Part shown: one piece after another, positions 48,917-59,272 of the stretch | How the letters are laid out: the number at the start of each line of letters is the position of its first letter | Numbering within the stretch: position 1 is the first letter of the stretch | From: Pleurostoma richardsiae | Taxonomy: Eukaryota > Ascomycota > Sordariomycetes > Calosphaeriales > Pleurostomataceae | Direction: 5' to 3' | DNA length: 64,000 nucleotides | Assembly (NCBI GenBank): GCA_030052745.1 | Contig: JANBVO010000004.1 | Location: 744,001-808,000, forward strand | Program-made: the position numbers and the translations under genes | Notes under the pieces: generated by a model | What the model was told of the DNA's origin: nothing | Databases searched by the model: none | Seen by the model: only the letters and a program-made list of their open reading frames with translations

Positions 48917-51900
48917 CTACCAAGACGCCGGCCCAAATGTCTGCCCCGACGGCAATACGACCTGTACGGCCGTATCGAGGGCATCCATCGTCGACGTGGC
49001 GACGTTGTTGCCCCACCAACTCGGCGGGTCGATGCTGTTGAGCGTGAAGGCGAAGAAGATGACCAGCGTGCTGAGCGCCAAGCCCAGGTCCAGCCCCGAG
49101 GAGGTCAGGAAGTTGAGCCGGCTCCACCAGGCGAAGTGGCGCTTGCGGACCACGTACTGGAACCCGAAGCCGACGATGCCCCAGGAGAGGTAGTTGAGGG
49201 GCGTGGCGGGCGGGATGGCGCCCGCGCCTCCGAAGATGAGCGGCGCGATCAGGTACTTGGTGGGCGACTTGGGCCAGCGGCGGCTGGCGAAGTAGATGAT
49301 GACGGGCACGACGGCGCCGAGCCCGAAGAAGATGAATAGCGCGGAGTACACCTGGCCCGGCGAGAACATCCGGGCCGGGCCAATAAGGCCCCAAATCACT
49401 GAGGCTGTTGATAAGGGTTTGCTATCAGTAATGCTCTCAGAATAGATTCGTGAAGCAGGGAAACCCACCTGCGAAGAAAACCCTTCCTCCTGGGCAAGTG
49501 AAGTGCTCGGCTTGTGTGGTTGTGCAGACGCCCTCAATGTTATTCAGGGCGAAGTTGAGGACGGCGACCTGGATGAAGCACGAGAATGTCGTGGCTACGA
49601 CCTGAGCGAGGAACATGGTGCGAGGAGGGATCTTCATATAGTGGCCAAACTTGAGGTCTGACACGAAGCTCAGCGCCTGCGACATTGTGATGTACCCAAA
49701 CGTCTTGAAACTGTGCAACAAGTCAGCGATTGTCGGGTTTGTGTGGGAGAGGATAGCGGTGAGTAAGGCATAGCTGGTGGCGGCGGCAGGGTGAAGGGGC
49801 TTGTCCGAACTGGCTGCCCTACTCTACGTGACGACATGGGAATGTCTTCACGCGAGCTAATGCTCTTCCGAGTAGGGTTTGCCAACCAGTTCGACATAGC
49901 CATACCGAATCCGCACAATCCAGAGCCTTCCGACCATGATGGCAACAAATGCGAGTCGAACTCACATCATAAGCGCCAAGGGTCTACCAGGTTGGATGTA
50001 TCCATATACAAACTCCGTCAAGACATTCAGGCCAATCTGATTGTTCGTGACTGCTTGTATTATCCCTATTGGGAGCGAGAAGCCAAAGGAAATGGCTACC
50101 GCCAACAGGAACGACCACCAAGTGAGATTGGTAGGGAAAGCCAGCACCGTCACGAAGCCGAGGACAAGCATCTTGAATATCCTTGTCAGTAACGTCTACT
50201 ACTCATGCTGAGTTTCCCACCGAGTACTGTCTCCCACTACGAGTATCCATTGCTCGTGGGATTACGCTTGGAAGGGGGTTACTAACAATGGTAAAAAGGC
50301 CCATGTACCACCAGGTCGGCGCCTCCTTGTACTTCTTCATGAGTTTCATGTGAATGTCGGGCTGCTCGTTAGTGCTATTCTTATATTGCCTCCAGATCGT
50401 CTTGCCATGGTTTAGGTAAGTATACACGACAAGCGAGGCGATAGCAGCGAACGACAGTCCGTAGGACATGGCAAACGTCGTGCTAAAGCGGCTGATCAGC
50501 TTATCGGACAGACAGATACACTGGCAGCGAGCTTCGCTGACCTCAAGAATAAGGGTGAATAGTTGTGGTATGCCTCCTCGTCAAGCGTGAAATCCGACGT
50601 CAAGATCCTTGTCGTGTTGTACGCTGCACCTGTATTGTCATAGGTGCCAGAGTCACTCATAGGCAAGAACTGGGCATACCAAGCCCCCGAGTAGTGAAGT
50701 ATGGAGCAGCCGATAATGAAGAAGGTGACAACACCAATGAGGGTGTTGGCTATGGCGTGCCTATGCGAAATCATTATTAGACAAGGGGATGGGGCATGAG
50801 CAAGACTACTATCATACCAAGGTGGGATCAGCGGAGAGCCGACGAAACCTGCGATTTGAGTCCAATCAAAGGTGATGGGAAGAATCGACAGGCCAGTGGT
50901 GCCCCCAAACAGCTGGTTCACAATCGGGTTGTTCGGAGCCGCCCAGGTAGCAAAGGCGAATACGCTCAAGAACTGAGCCAGGAAGCCTGGAATGAAGTAG
51001 TACACGAACGCGCCAAGAGTGACGATACCGAACCATCTGTAGCGAGGCATATTTCCACCAAGAATGGTGGGATCCCTCCGATCGTTCTTCTCATACATGG
51101 CATTCATGAGAGTAACCGAGACCAGATTACCGGGCCATATCATCGACGCAGGATACACTATTGGGAGATTAGCATCGCATCGCTGACGACCGGGATCCTG
51201 ACGCCGCTCACCGAGGAATTTCCTCATCATGCCTGCAATTCCATATCCCAGCGACTGGGTAGAAATGACCAGCAAGATCTGGAAAATCCAGCCAAAGTTT
51301 TGCTTGTAGAAAACGACCTGAGCCAGGATGATGTCCGTGGCATATGCAACCGAGAAGGCGACGCTGGCCATTACTACAATGATGGAATGCTCCTTAATGT
51401 TAAATGGGCCTGGATTCAGCGTCCATCTAAGCCCAAATGTGTTGAACTGCGTCGTCGGCATCACCTTGGCCCAGCCATGTCCGAGGGGCCAAGCGATGAT
51501 CTGAGCAATCAACGCACTGACCGAGATAGACGGTGCCCTGAGTGAGAACAACGTGTTCATCGAAGCGCCAATAACTACCATGAACATGCCGATGACCCAG
51601 GCTCTAATAGTGTTGCAGGGCAAATCCTCATCGTAATTGCGAACGGCGGCCCTGACCTCGGGATATGGTGAGTCTTCCTCATCCTCCGCCCTCTTCATGG
51701 CCACCTCGTCGTCGAAGCTTGCCGAGTCCCGGTCGTCGAAGGCTCCAAGGCCTGTCCGCGCGCTGTACTCGTCTGGCAGGTTCGGATCTAAGAGAAGTTC
51801 GTATTCTGATCCTTCTTCATCATCGTCATCATCATGGACACCAGACTCACCCCATTCGGAGAGGCGGCGCTTCAGGTCCTCAACAGGGCTCAGTCGACGC

Positions 51901-52064
51901 TCCAGGACAGGAGCGTCGAACCGGGTCCCTGTTGATGAGCCCGAGGTTGCCTCTCCCCCACTGACAGCCACACCAATCTTCGAGCTCCAGTCTCGATCGT
52001 CGTTCTCTGTCATCGTGGCCGGAGAAGCCGTGCCGGACGGCCTCTCACTGTAAGGCTGGGCCAT
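48917..52064 (-). CDS. oligopeptide transporter, OPT family
   Basis: Proton-coupled uptake of small peptides or related compounds across a membrane. Exons on the minus strand are 51212-52064, 50818-51157, 50542-50760, 50287-50482, 49966-50171, 49469-49710 and 48917-49404, 847 residues. The hydrophilic N-terminal ~165 residues include an acidic run (HDDDDDEEGSEYELLLDPNLP). The membrane part opens with CNTIRAWVIGMFMVVIGASM and GHGWAKVMP. Family motifs include FNTFGLRWTLNPGPFNIKEH, YPASMIWPGNLVSVTLMNAM, FGYITMSQALSFVSDLKFGH and LNYLSWGIVGFGFQYVVR, with roughly 14-16 hydrophobic helices. The fourth intron (50172-50286) uses a CAAG acceptor and the fifth (49711-49965, 255 nt) is long, so these two junctions are the least sure. 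The ATG at 52064 has a good context; no ATG lies further upstream in the open frame. Confidence 0.92.
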
Positions 52065-53592
52065 GATGGAAGGACGCCAACGCGCCGGAGAACGATCAAC
52101 GATCTGACGGGTGGAACTCAAAAGATTGGCATGGGAGGGCAGCCAGTGGGTACTACTATATAGTAGGGGGTGCTATCTAGATGTCTAGAGACGAGCAGTC
52201 TGTTTTGGTGGGTAGGCTAAAGCCACCCTCGTCGATCCTAGACCAACATGAAGCAAGAGCAGAGTAGGCTCAAAGTTTGTGGCAGATAAGCCTTTGCTTT
52301 GCGATTCGTCGTGCAGCACGGTATGAACTCTGTTCCGCGCCTCGTAGCCCCTCAATGTACCTCAGCGGCGTGAATCTTGAGAGAGAGGACAACGATGACC
52401 GGGGTGGATCACAGGGATCAGCGGCCACGGCGTGTCGTTGGCCGGCGGAGGCACCTCTCGTCGAAGGGTCTGAGGCAGCGTGAGCTCCGGTGGTGAGGTT
52501 GCCAGAGGCGGACCGGATGAAGGTCAGGGATCCAGGTGAGGGTGAGGGAGCATGAAGTTTCCGTGTATCAAGGAAGTCAAAGTAGCCGAGCGTGAGCCGA
52601 TGAGATCAATGCATGAGCGGCCGGATTGTGTGTTGAGAATGTGAGATGATTGGGCAAAGGCTGTGCTGATCCCGTTGCTCATAAGGCTATATTCTCCCAG
52701 ATACCGCGAGGCACAGAAACATTCGTACGGAAGTGTATGCGTTGCTGAAACCAATATGCGGCACAATACTGTTGGAACCCCGGCGCGGATCTTGGAGAGC
52801 GTCTAGATGGGATGGCGAGATAAAGGCTTCGAGTTTCCCCAGTGTGACGATGCCACGAGAGACAACTGCAAACGACTGGGAATGGCTACCTCGACAGCAC
52901 TAGTCCCTGTAACGAGTTCAGGAAACAGATGCTTTTGTTTCCCGGAGAGGATTTGGAACTGGGCGTTGAAGCGAGTCCTACTGCTTTTGAAACGTCGTCG
53001 AACCGTAGCGCCTCCCTTTATCGATAAGGGGTCAAAGAGGCGACAGACGGACTCGGGGTGGAATAGGTACAGCAGTCGCTTGCATGTTTGACCCCCACGC
53101 GCGCTCCAACGGCTCAAAATAAATCTTGGATAGACGAGGGAGGCCGAGCCGCAGTACGTGCCGTCTTCACGTGTACAAGTTATACGGAGATGTTGCAGAC
53201 AGAAGATCCGAGGAGAGGATCGAAGCAATGTGGCCGCTTCGGAAGGCCTTTGTCCAGGGACTCTCGTCAGCCCGCCGCGATGCTGCAATGCAATTGGTTC
53301 CAGATGGCCGGACCCTGACGACGTCGGTACAGAAGCGGCTGACGGCGGCGCTAGTCCCAAAATAGGAATGGTGCATCCAGAAAGGTACGGAGTACATATC
53401 TACCTATGCATTGAGGATTGACGATTTCTAAACACGCAGCATTATGCTTCGCCTCCCAAACCATTCATCAACTTGCCTCACCAGTTGATCCAGTCCGGAC
53501 CACCCTCAAGCCTATGTACATATTCATGGCGCTCAGTCGTAAGCGATAAGAACATTCAAGGATCCGACGCCCTGGACGGACATGGAAGCATC
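52065..53592. promoter_or_regulatory. divergent upstream region of OPT transporter and ketoacyl synthase
   Basis: 1.5 kb with no supported gene. The palindrome-like GTACGGAGTAC lies at 53385-53395, 198 bases before the ketoacyl synthase ATG; its reverse complement occurs at 57528-57538. Confidence 0.5.
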
Positions 53593-54994
53593 ATGCGACG
53601 AGTTGTCGTGACCGGCCTTGGAGCCATCTCCCCTCTTGGTGTGGGTGCCCGGACTTCCTGGACACGCCTCCTGACCGGGGATTGCGGCATCGTCAGCGTT
53701 GCTCATTTCGAGCCTCAGAGGCAGTGGAAGGGCTTGACGAGCACCGTCGCTGGAATAGTGCCTAGCGGCGGGGAGGGCGACGATCAATGGCGACCATCAG
53801 ACTGGCTCGACGCAGCCGAGCAGCGTCGCACATCCAAATTCGCTCAGTATGCCATGGCAGCTGCGAAGATGGCCCTAGATGATGCTGGATGGGCGCCCAC
53901 GCGCCAAAGGGACCTAGAGACCACAGGCGTGTGTCTGGGTAGTGGCATAGGCAACCTGGACGATATGTACACCACCAGCTTGGCGTACGAGAAAGACGTG
54001 AGATCTCGGCTGCGTTATGTGTATCAAGTGAGAAGACCGGGCTAAGATCACAGGTAGGGTTATAAGAAAGTATCTCCGCTGTTCGTCCCTAAGCTCCTCA
54101 TCAATCTCGCTGCTGGGCATATTTCTATGAAGCACGGCTTCCAAGGCCCTAACCATGCTGCCACCACAGCGTGCACGACGGGCGCGCACTCGATTGGTGA
54201 TGCGTCGCGTTTCATAGCGTTTGGCGATGCCGACGTCATGGTGGCCGGCGGCGCTGAGTCCTGCATCCACCCCCTGACCTTTGCGGGTTTCGGGAGATCC
54301 AGGTCCTTATCTACAGCTTTCAACCATGACCCCAGCTCGAGCTGCCGCCCCTTCGACAAGGATCGCAATGGGTTCGTAGTCTCCGAAGGCGCTGCGGTAC
54401 TGGTGCTAGAAGAACTGGAGCACGCAAAGGCCCGAGGGGCTGACATCCTTGCCGAGCTGGTTGGCTACGGCTGCAGCGGCGACGCGCACCACATGACGGC
54501 GCCGCGAGAGGACGGTTCAGGGGCTTTGTTAGCCATGAAACGCGCACTGAAGAATGCCGGGATCAAGCCACGACAGGTCGATTACATCAACGCTCATGGC
54601 ACCGGCACATCTATTGGTGATGCTGCTGAAGCTTTTGCTATTCGCAACTTGATGCTTGGAGAGGAAGGCGTGGCTACTGAAGGCGAGGTTACAGTGAGCA
54701 GTACGAAGGGGTCGGTTGGCCATATGCTCGGTGCTGCGGGCGCCATCGAAGCAGTCTTTTCTATCCTGGCCTTGACTGAGGTAAGGACTCCGTTTCTGAC
54801 GCCGCTGAACTTTCGCTAAGATCCGTGGACAGAATGTGGTGCCTCCGACACTGAACCTCCACAACCTAAGCGTTGATGTAGGACTCAACTTCGTGCCGCT
54901 TCAGGCACAGGAAAAGAAGCTGGCTACTGTCGTCTCTAATAGTTTTGGGTTCGGCGGGACCAATGCATCACTGGTGTTCAAACGATATGGATGA
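53593..54994 (+). CDS. CEM1: mitochondrial 3-oxoacyl-[acyl-carrier-protein] synthase
   Basis: Condensing enzyme of mitochondrial type II fatty acid synthesis, which extends acyl-ACP with malonyl-ACP and feeds lipoic acid formation. Exons are 53593-53997, 54058-54780 and 54821-54994 (introns 60 and 40 nt), 433 residues. Splicing joins AYEKD to GYKKVSPLFVPKLLINLAAG and ALTE to IRGQNVVPPTLNLHN. The catalytic Cys-His-His triad is complete: C174 in TTACTTGAHSIGDA, H315 in NAHGTGTSIGD and H357 in KGSVGHMLGAAGA. The C-terminal SFGFGGTNASLVF motif is intact. Translation starts directly at the fold (MRRVVVTGLGAISPLGVG) with little presequence, as in several fungal relatives. The 40-nt second intron is short but restores the family sequence exactly. 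Confidence 0.95.
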
Positions 54995-55352
54995 TCAGCT
55001 GGGCCAGCCCAAATGTAGTTTGGCACCGTCAGCTGAAAATCGACTCAGAACACAGGTAGAAGTTTGTGTGATACTGTAACTGTAGAATGTCAATCAGATA
55101 TACTTTATTGTTTCACTGTCGTCCTGTCCGTATCGAAGACTGCCCGGGAAACGGACATCACCGGAGGGTCGGAGCGCCGGAGTACCGGAGCACCGGAGCC
55201 AGTGGGTCACGTGAATCCGCGTCCTGCAATAATTTTTGCGGGCGAGTGGTGTCTGCCGGCATCACGCAGAAAGAGCACGGCGAGCGACAAGGAAGCTCAG
55301 GACTCGACGGCTTCTGAGGACTCGCTCCTTGAACCGCTCAAGCAGGGTGGAA
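54995..55352 (+). promoter_or_regulatory. CBP3 upstream region with 8-bp CCGGAG array and E-box
   Basis: 358 bases between the ketoacyl synthase stop and the CBP3 start. It contains the 40-base array at 55159-55198 and a TCACGTGA palindrome at 55207-55214, 139 bases before the ATG. Confidence 0.6.
55159..55198 (+). repeat. five tandem 8-bp units ending CCGGAG/TCGGAG
   Basis: Units are CACCGGAG, GGTCGGAG, CGCCGGAG, TACCGGAG and CACCGGAG, each eight bases, with no gaps. The last five bases (CGGAG) are invariant while the first two vary freely, as expected for repeated protein-binding sites rather than a slipped microsatellite. Confidence 0.85.
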
Positions 55353-56370
55353 ATGGCTTCCAGAACCTGCCCATCGTGTCGGGACATCCTCCGGCAACAG
55401 GCCCGGCTCATCGCTGAGCTCCGACCTAGACCAAATGTTCGCCTGAACCGGAGAGGAGCAGCATTCGAAGCAGCGAAAGGATCCCGACGATTGCTACACC
55501 AGACCCGTCGGCTACAGCAAGACCCTGAGTCTGATCCTTCACTGATCCGGTCTGTCTTTTCGAAGTTCGCGGGGAAGACCGCGCACGGCTATCAGGTCTA
55601 TGGCGCAACGGAGCAGATCTACAAGGCATGCGCTGGCCAAGCCCCTTACACGATCTCCGAGGAGGACAGGAAGAACGAGACGGTCCCGACAACCGACGAG
55701 GGTGAGGAAATAGGCGTTGGGGGTGGAATGTGGCACGATGGTATGCTTCTTGGTTCGGTGGGCCCGTCTGCGAAGGCCATTGCTAACACAGCCGCTCGCA
55801 GCCTTCAAGCTCCCCCCGACATTCAGCACCTGGTCTCAGGTGACCATGCTGCACATGTACCTTATCGTCGTGCGGCTGCGGTGCCTCACTAAGCCGGAAT
55901 GGCACGACTGGCAGAACCAGCTCGTCAACCACTTCTTCAACAACGCGGAGGAGCGCATGGATCTCGTCCACGGCCTCTCCTCGCGCATGATCCGACAGCG
56001 GTACTTGCGCGACCTCTTCACCACGTGGCGGGGCGTCATCATGGCGTATGATGAAGGATTCATCAAGGGTGATGCGGTACTCGCCGCGGCGGTGTGGAGG
56101 AACGTGTTCAAGGCCAGGGACGACGTGGACCTGCGCATGCTTGCGGCCATCGTAAGCTGGATGAGGCTGTGCCTGAAGAACCTGGACCAGATGCAGGACG
56201 CGGCACTGCTGTATCACGCTGCGAGCGTGTTCAAGTGGCCTGCGACGTCGGAGCTGCTGCTTGTCGACCAGCCTGCACACGAGCTGCAGGGCGTTTTGAC
56301 CAAGAGAGAGCCGGGCGGTGAGGCCAAGGTTGTCGCCAATGGAGGCAAGAAGGCGGTATCTGTACCATAG
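55353..56370 (+). CDS. CBP3: cytochrome bc1 complex assembly chaperone CBP3 (UQCC1-like)
   Basis: Mitochondrial inner-membrane-associated factor that, with Cbp6, binds the ribosome tunnel exit and newly made cytochrome b. Exons are 55353-55740 and 55802-56370 (61-nt intron), 318 residues. The N-terminus (MASRTCPSCRDILRQQARLI plus an Arg-rich run with RRLLHQTRRLQQ) fits a mitochondrial presequence. The ubiquinol-cytochrome c chaperone domain is at about residues 120-285: WHDAFKLPPTFSTWSQVTML, LVNHFFNNAEERMDLVHGL, then YDEGFIKGDAVLAAAVWRNV. Splicing restores WHD|AFKLPP. The frame is open upstream only with non-ATG codons. Lies tail-to-tail with DHFR, 124 bases apart. Confident identification. 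Confidence 0.93.
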
Positions 56371-56494
56371 TGCATTGGATGATGGCATTTGGGGGAAAAG
56401 GCCATGTGTACGATGTTGCATTGGGAGTGGTACTAGACGGCGACCGCACATGTGAAAATACCTTGTTGTACATAGGTGTAGATTCTGTATAATA

Positions 56495-57209
56495 CTAATC
56501 CAGCCTCTCCCACATCTGAAACTCGTATGATGTACCGTTCTCCTGGACGCAGTCCGGCACGGCCTCGCCAACCCACTCACTCAGGTCTTGCTTGGGTTTC
56601 TGTACCCAACCGGAGTTTTCCTTCTGCGCGTCGTCCAGCGACAGGGAGAAGTGTGTATCGCACTCAAAGTCCGTCATGATCTTGGTGAGGAGTATTCTCC
56701 GCGTCTCCTTCATCTCCAGCGCCGCGGCGTAGATCTGCGCCCCTCCAATGACGAAGATGCGCCCCACGCTCGCGGTGGGCTTCTCCCGCAGGTACGCGAC
56801 GGCCTGCTCTAGCGAAGACGCCTTCACGGGGTCTGTCAAGATGCTGGTAGGCTCTTCCGCAGATGAGTCGAATGAGCGGCTGATGACGATGTTCAGCCGC
56901 CCCTTCAGGGGCCGGAACTTGGGCGGGATGCTGTCCCACGTCTTGCGGCCCATGATGACCGCGTTCAGGGCCGTGGGCTCGGCCTATCTAGATATTAGTA
57001 TTCACGGCTTATATGTATCGCAAAATTCCAAATATCCTTACGTTAGGCGGCAGACGTTTCGTCACCCGTGCAAAGTACGCCATCTCTTTCTTGAGCCCGG
57101 TCCATGGCAGCGTGCCTCGCAGGCCAATCCCCATGTCGCGGGTGGCTGCGAGGACGAGGGTCAACTCGACAGGCAGCATGCTGAGTTGGCTCTCGCTGTT
57201 GGACTGCAT
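56495..57209 (-). CDS. DFR1: dihydrofolate reductase
   Basis: Reduces dihydrofolate to tetrahydrofolate with NADPH; required for thymidylate, purine and methionine synthesis, and the target of antifolates. Exons on the minus strand are 57042-57209 and 56495-56983 (58-nt intron), 218 residues, normal for fungi. N-terminal features are LTLVLAATRDMGIGLRGTLPW and LKKEMAYFARVT. The second exon opens with AEPTALNAVIMGRKTWDSIP, then PLKGRLNIVISRS, FVIGGAQIYAAAL (the NADPH-binding glycine pair) and the C-terminal TSYEFQMWERLD. The acidic active-site residue after LPW is not at the usual spacing as I read it, but the fold motifs are all present. The start at 57209 is the first ATG; another in-frame ATG lies ten codons on. 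Confidence 0.95.
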
Positions 57210-57835
57210 ACTCCTGTGCCTTATGGAGGACGGCGTTGGGTGCAGAGCAGGTATAGCTGCACCCGAGGGGCCTCAATTGTGCTGTCAGTGAAGCGCGTAC
57301 TCTAGCATCACCACGCGTCTCCGCTGAGGCTACGTTCGACAGTGGCTGCCACCTCGGCCGCAGGTGACAGTGTCCTGCCCTATTCCGTACAGTACAGTGA
57401 CAACACCCACTAAAATCGTTCTTCAAGTCCGACAATCAATGGCGGGGTAACCTTGATATGCTAAGATGCTGCTATCTTCGTCTGGATCGCTAATATTTGC
57501 GCTATCCAACAAACATTCAATCTCAAAGTACTCCGTACATCCCAGAATCTTGAAGCGTAATCTTGGAGATCATTGTTGGGATGTTGGAGAGGAAAGCATG
57601 AGATGCTAATGTGCCAGGAGCAAAGAGCATACTCTGTAGAGGGAGCCTGGCAAGGTGGGGCGTGCAGTTGCGTCGGTGAGACTCACGCTAAACTTACACC
57701 GAAGGTGCGAAAAAAAGTGATTTTGGGAAAGGTGCGAAGAAAATAATTTTTGGGAAGACACTCCCTTAGATACCTACCGGGCGCGATCCCCACTACGCTG
57801 CACCGACACCACCAGACCACTCAATCGGCAACACC
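57210..57835. promoter_or_regulatory. divergent promoter of DHFR and RPA49
   Basis: 626 bases between start codons. Contains GTACTCCGTAC at 57528-57538 and a 27-bp imperfect tandem repeat at 57703-57756, ending 80 bases before the RPA49 ATG. Confidence 0.6.
57703..57756 (+). repeat. 27-bp tandem repeat, two units
   Basis: Unit 57703-57729 and unit 57730-57756 abut exactly. Both start AGGTGCGAA and end TTTTGGGAA, with 22 of 27 positions identical. Differences are confined to the A-rich centre. Confidence 0.85.
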
Positions 57836-59272
57836 ATGGCCGAGGACAAGAAGCGAAAGCGAGTCGAGGACTCGAGCACCGCCCAAAAGAAGAAAAAGAA
57901 GTCTGTCGCCCGGGCGACACAGCAAGATCTCACTGTGAAGCTCGCCTCTGTCCTGACTCCACGGGTCTCTCCTCCGATAATAGGTGAGCTTCTTCCAGCT
58001 GCTTTATTGTTAACTCTGAGGGTAGAGAGCGTACTGACATTCTGATAGCGGCGTCGCCTGGTCTCTGTGTGTCAGCAGGAGCAAAATTCAATACATACTC
58101 GAAAGCCCCGTCGGCGACTCCAAAGCGGAAGAAGGATCGAGGCGCGGCCAACCAGGAGCTGCTTTTACACTCGTCGTCACACCAGAAGCTCGACTACACC
58201 GCACGCGAAGACAAGACCAAAGGATCAGAGGTACTGAAGCATTATATTGGGATCTTCGACCCAAGCACAGGGCAGCTCGATGTGGTCGAAGCGAAGAAGA
58301 TGGTGGTCAGGGGAGTTGTGAGGTCACAGCAAGCCCCAGAGGAGGCTCTGAGACCTCGGGATACCACACAGGTCAGATTCTAGATCTTCTCATCTTGCTA
58401 CTTATGTTCCAGAGCTGACCAGGTCATAGAGCACCTCGAATCTAAAGACGGAACTGGGAGAAGAGTTCGGCACGCGGAAGGCAAAGAAGGCAATCCAGTC
58501 GATCAAGGAGAATGCCATCAAGCCTAGCGAGGGACGGGGACCCAGTGCAGCGGACGCGGCCGCCTTGGATTCAATAAAAGAAGCGGCTGCCGTCATCCCT
58601 ACGAGAAATGAGCTCCAAGCGGTGGTCGACTCGGCGAAGCCGATCCCCAAGGGCAACTACGATGCGATGGATATCCAGGACGTCTATAAGCCCGAAGAGC
58701 TCATCGGTGCGGAGATACTAAATGCAATTCCCGTTAGAGATTGGCATGATGCCGTCAAGAAGGGGGAGCCGGTGTCAGTCCGCTCAAGGTTCGTGGCCAA
58801 TCGCATCAATAGGGTCGGAGGAAGCGGCGAGAACGCCATGCAGAGGCTGAGGATCCTACGATACCTGCTCTTCCTCATGATGTTCTACTTCTCGTCCAAG
58901 ATGGGCAAGGAGCGGGGAACCAGGCGATTGCCGCTGCGGGAGCAGCTACGAAAAGAGCTCGCCCCAGCACCCGAGCCGGTCATCGAGAGCATCCGACGCA
59001 AGTTCTCGGACCAAGGGGTGATTCGCAAGATACATCTCGACTTGATTATGACGCACTGCTGCGTCCTCGCGAGCATCATTGACAGCTTCGAGGTCAACAC
59101 ATGGGACCTGAAGGAGGACCTCAAGTTAGACCAGAAGCAGATGAACACGTACTTCTCGGAGGTCGGGGCGCAGGTGAAGCCGAAGAAGACCGAGGGCAGG
59201 ACGGATTACATCGCCAAGCTGGCGCTTCCCCTGCAGTTCCCCAAGATGAAGATGCAAAGGGGACGCAGATGA
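57836..59272 (+). CDS. RPA49: DNA-directed RNA polymerase I subunit A49
   Basis: Pol I-specific subunit that pairs with A34.5 to aid initiation and elongation in the nucleolus. Exons are 57836-57983, 58049-58371 and 58430-59272 (introns 65 and 58 nt), 437 residues. The lysine-rich N-terminus (MAEDKKRKRVED, then KKKKK) is followed by the dimerisation domain (FNTYSKAPSATPKRKKDRG, LLLHSSSHQKLDYTARED, YIGIFDPSTGQLDVVEAKKM). A linker leads to the tandem winged-helix region (RNELQAVVDSAKPIPKGNYD, VYKPEELIGAEILNAIPVRD, SRFVANRINR, then LDLIMTHCCVLASIIDSFEV). Splice junctions restore PPII|AASPG and DTTQ|STSNLKTEL. The overall order matches the A49 family throughout. Confidence 0.94.
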
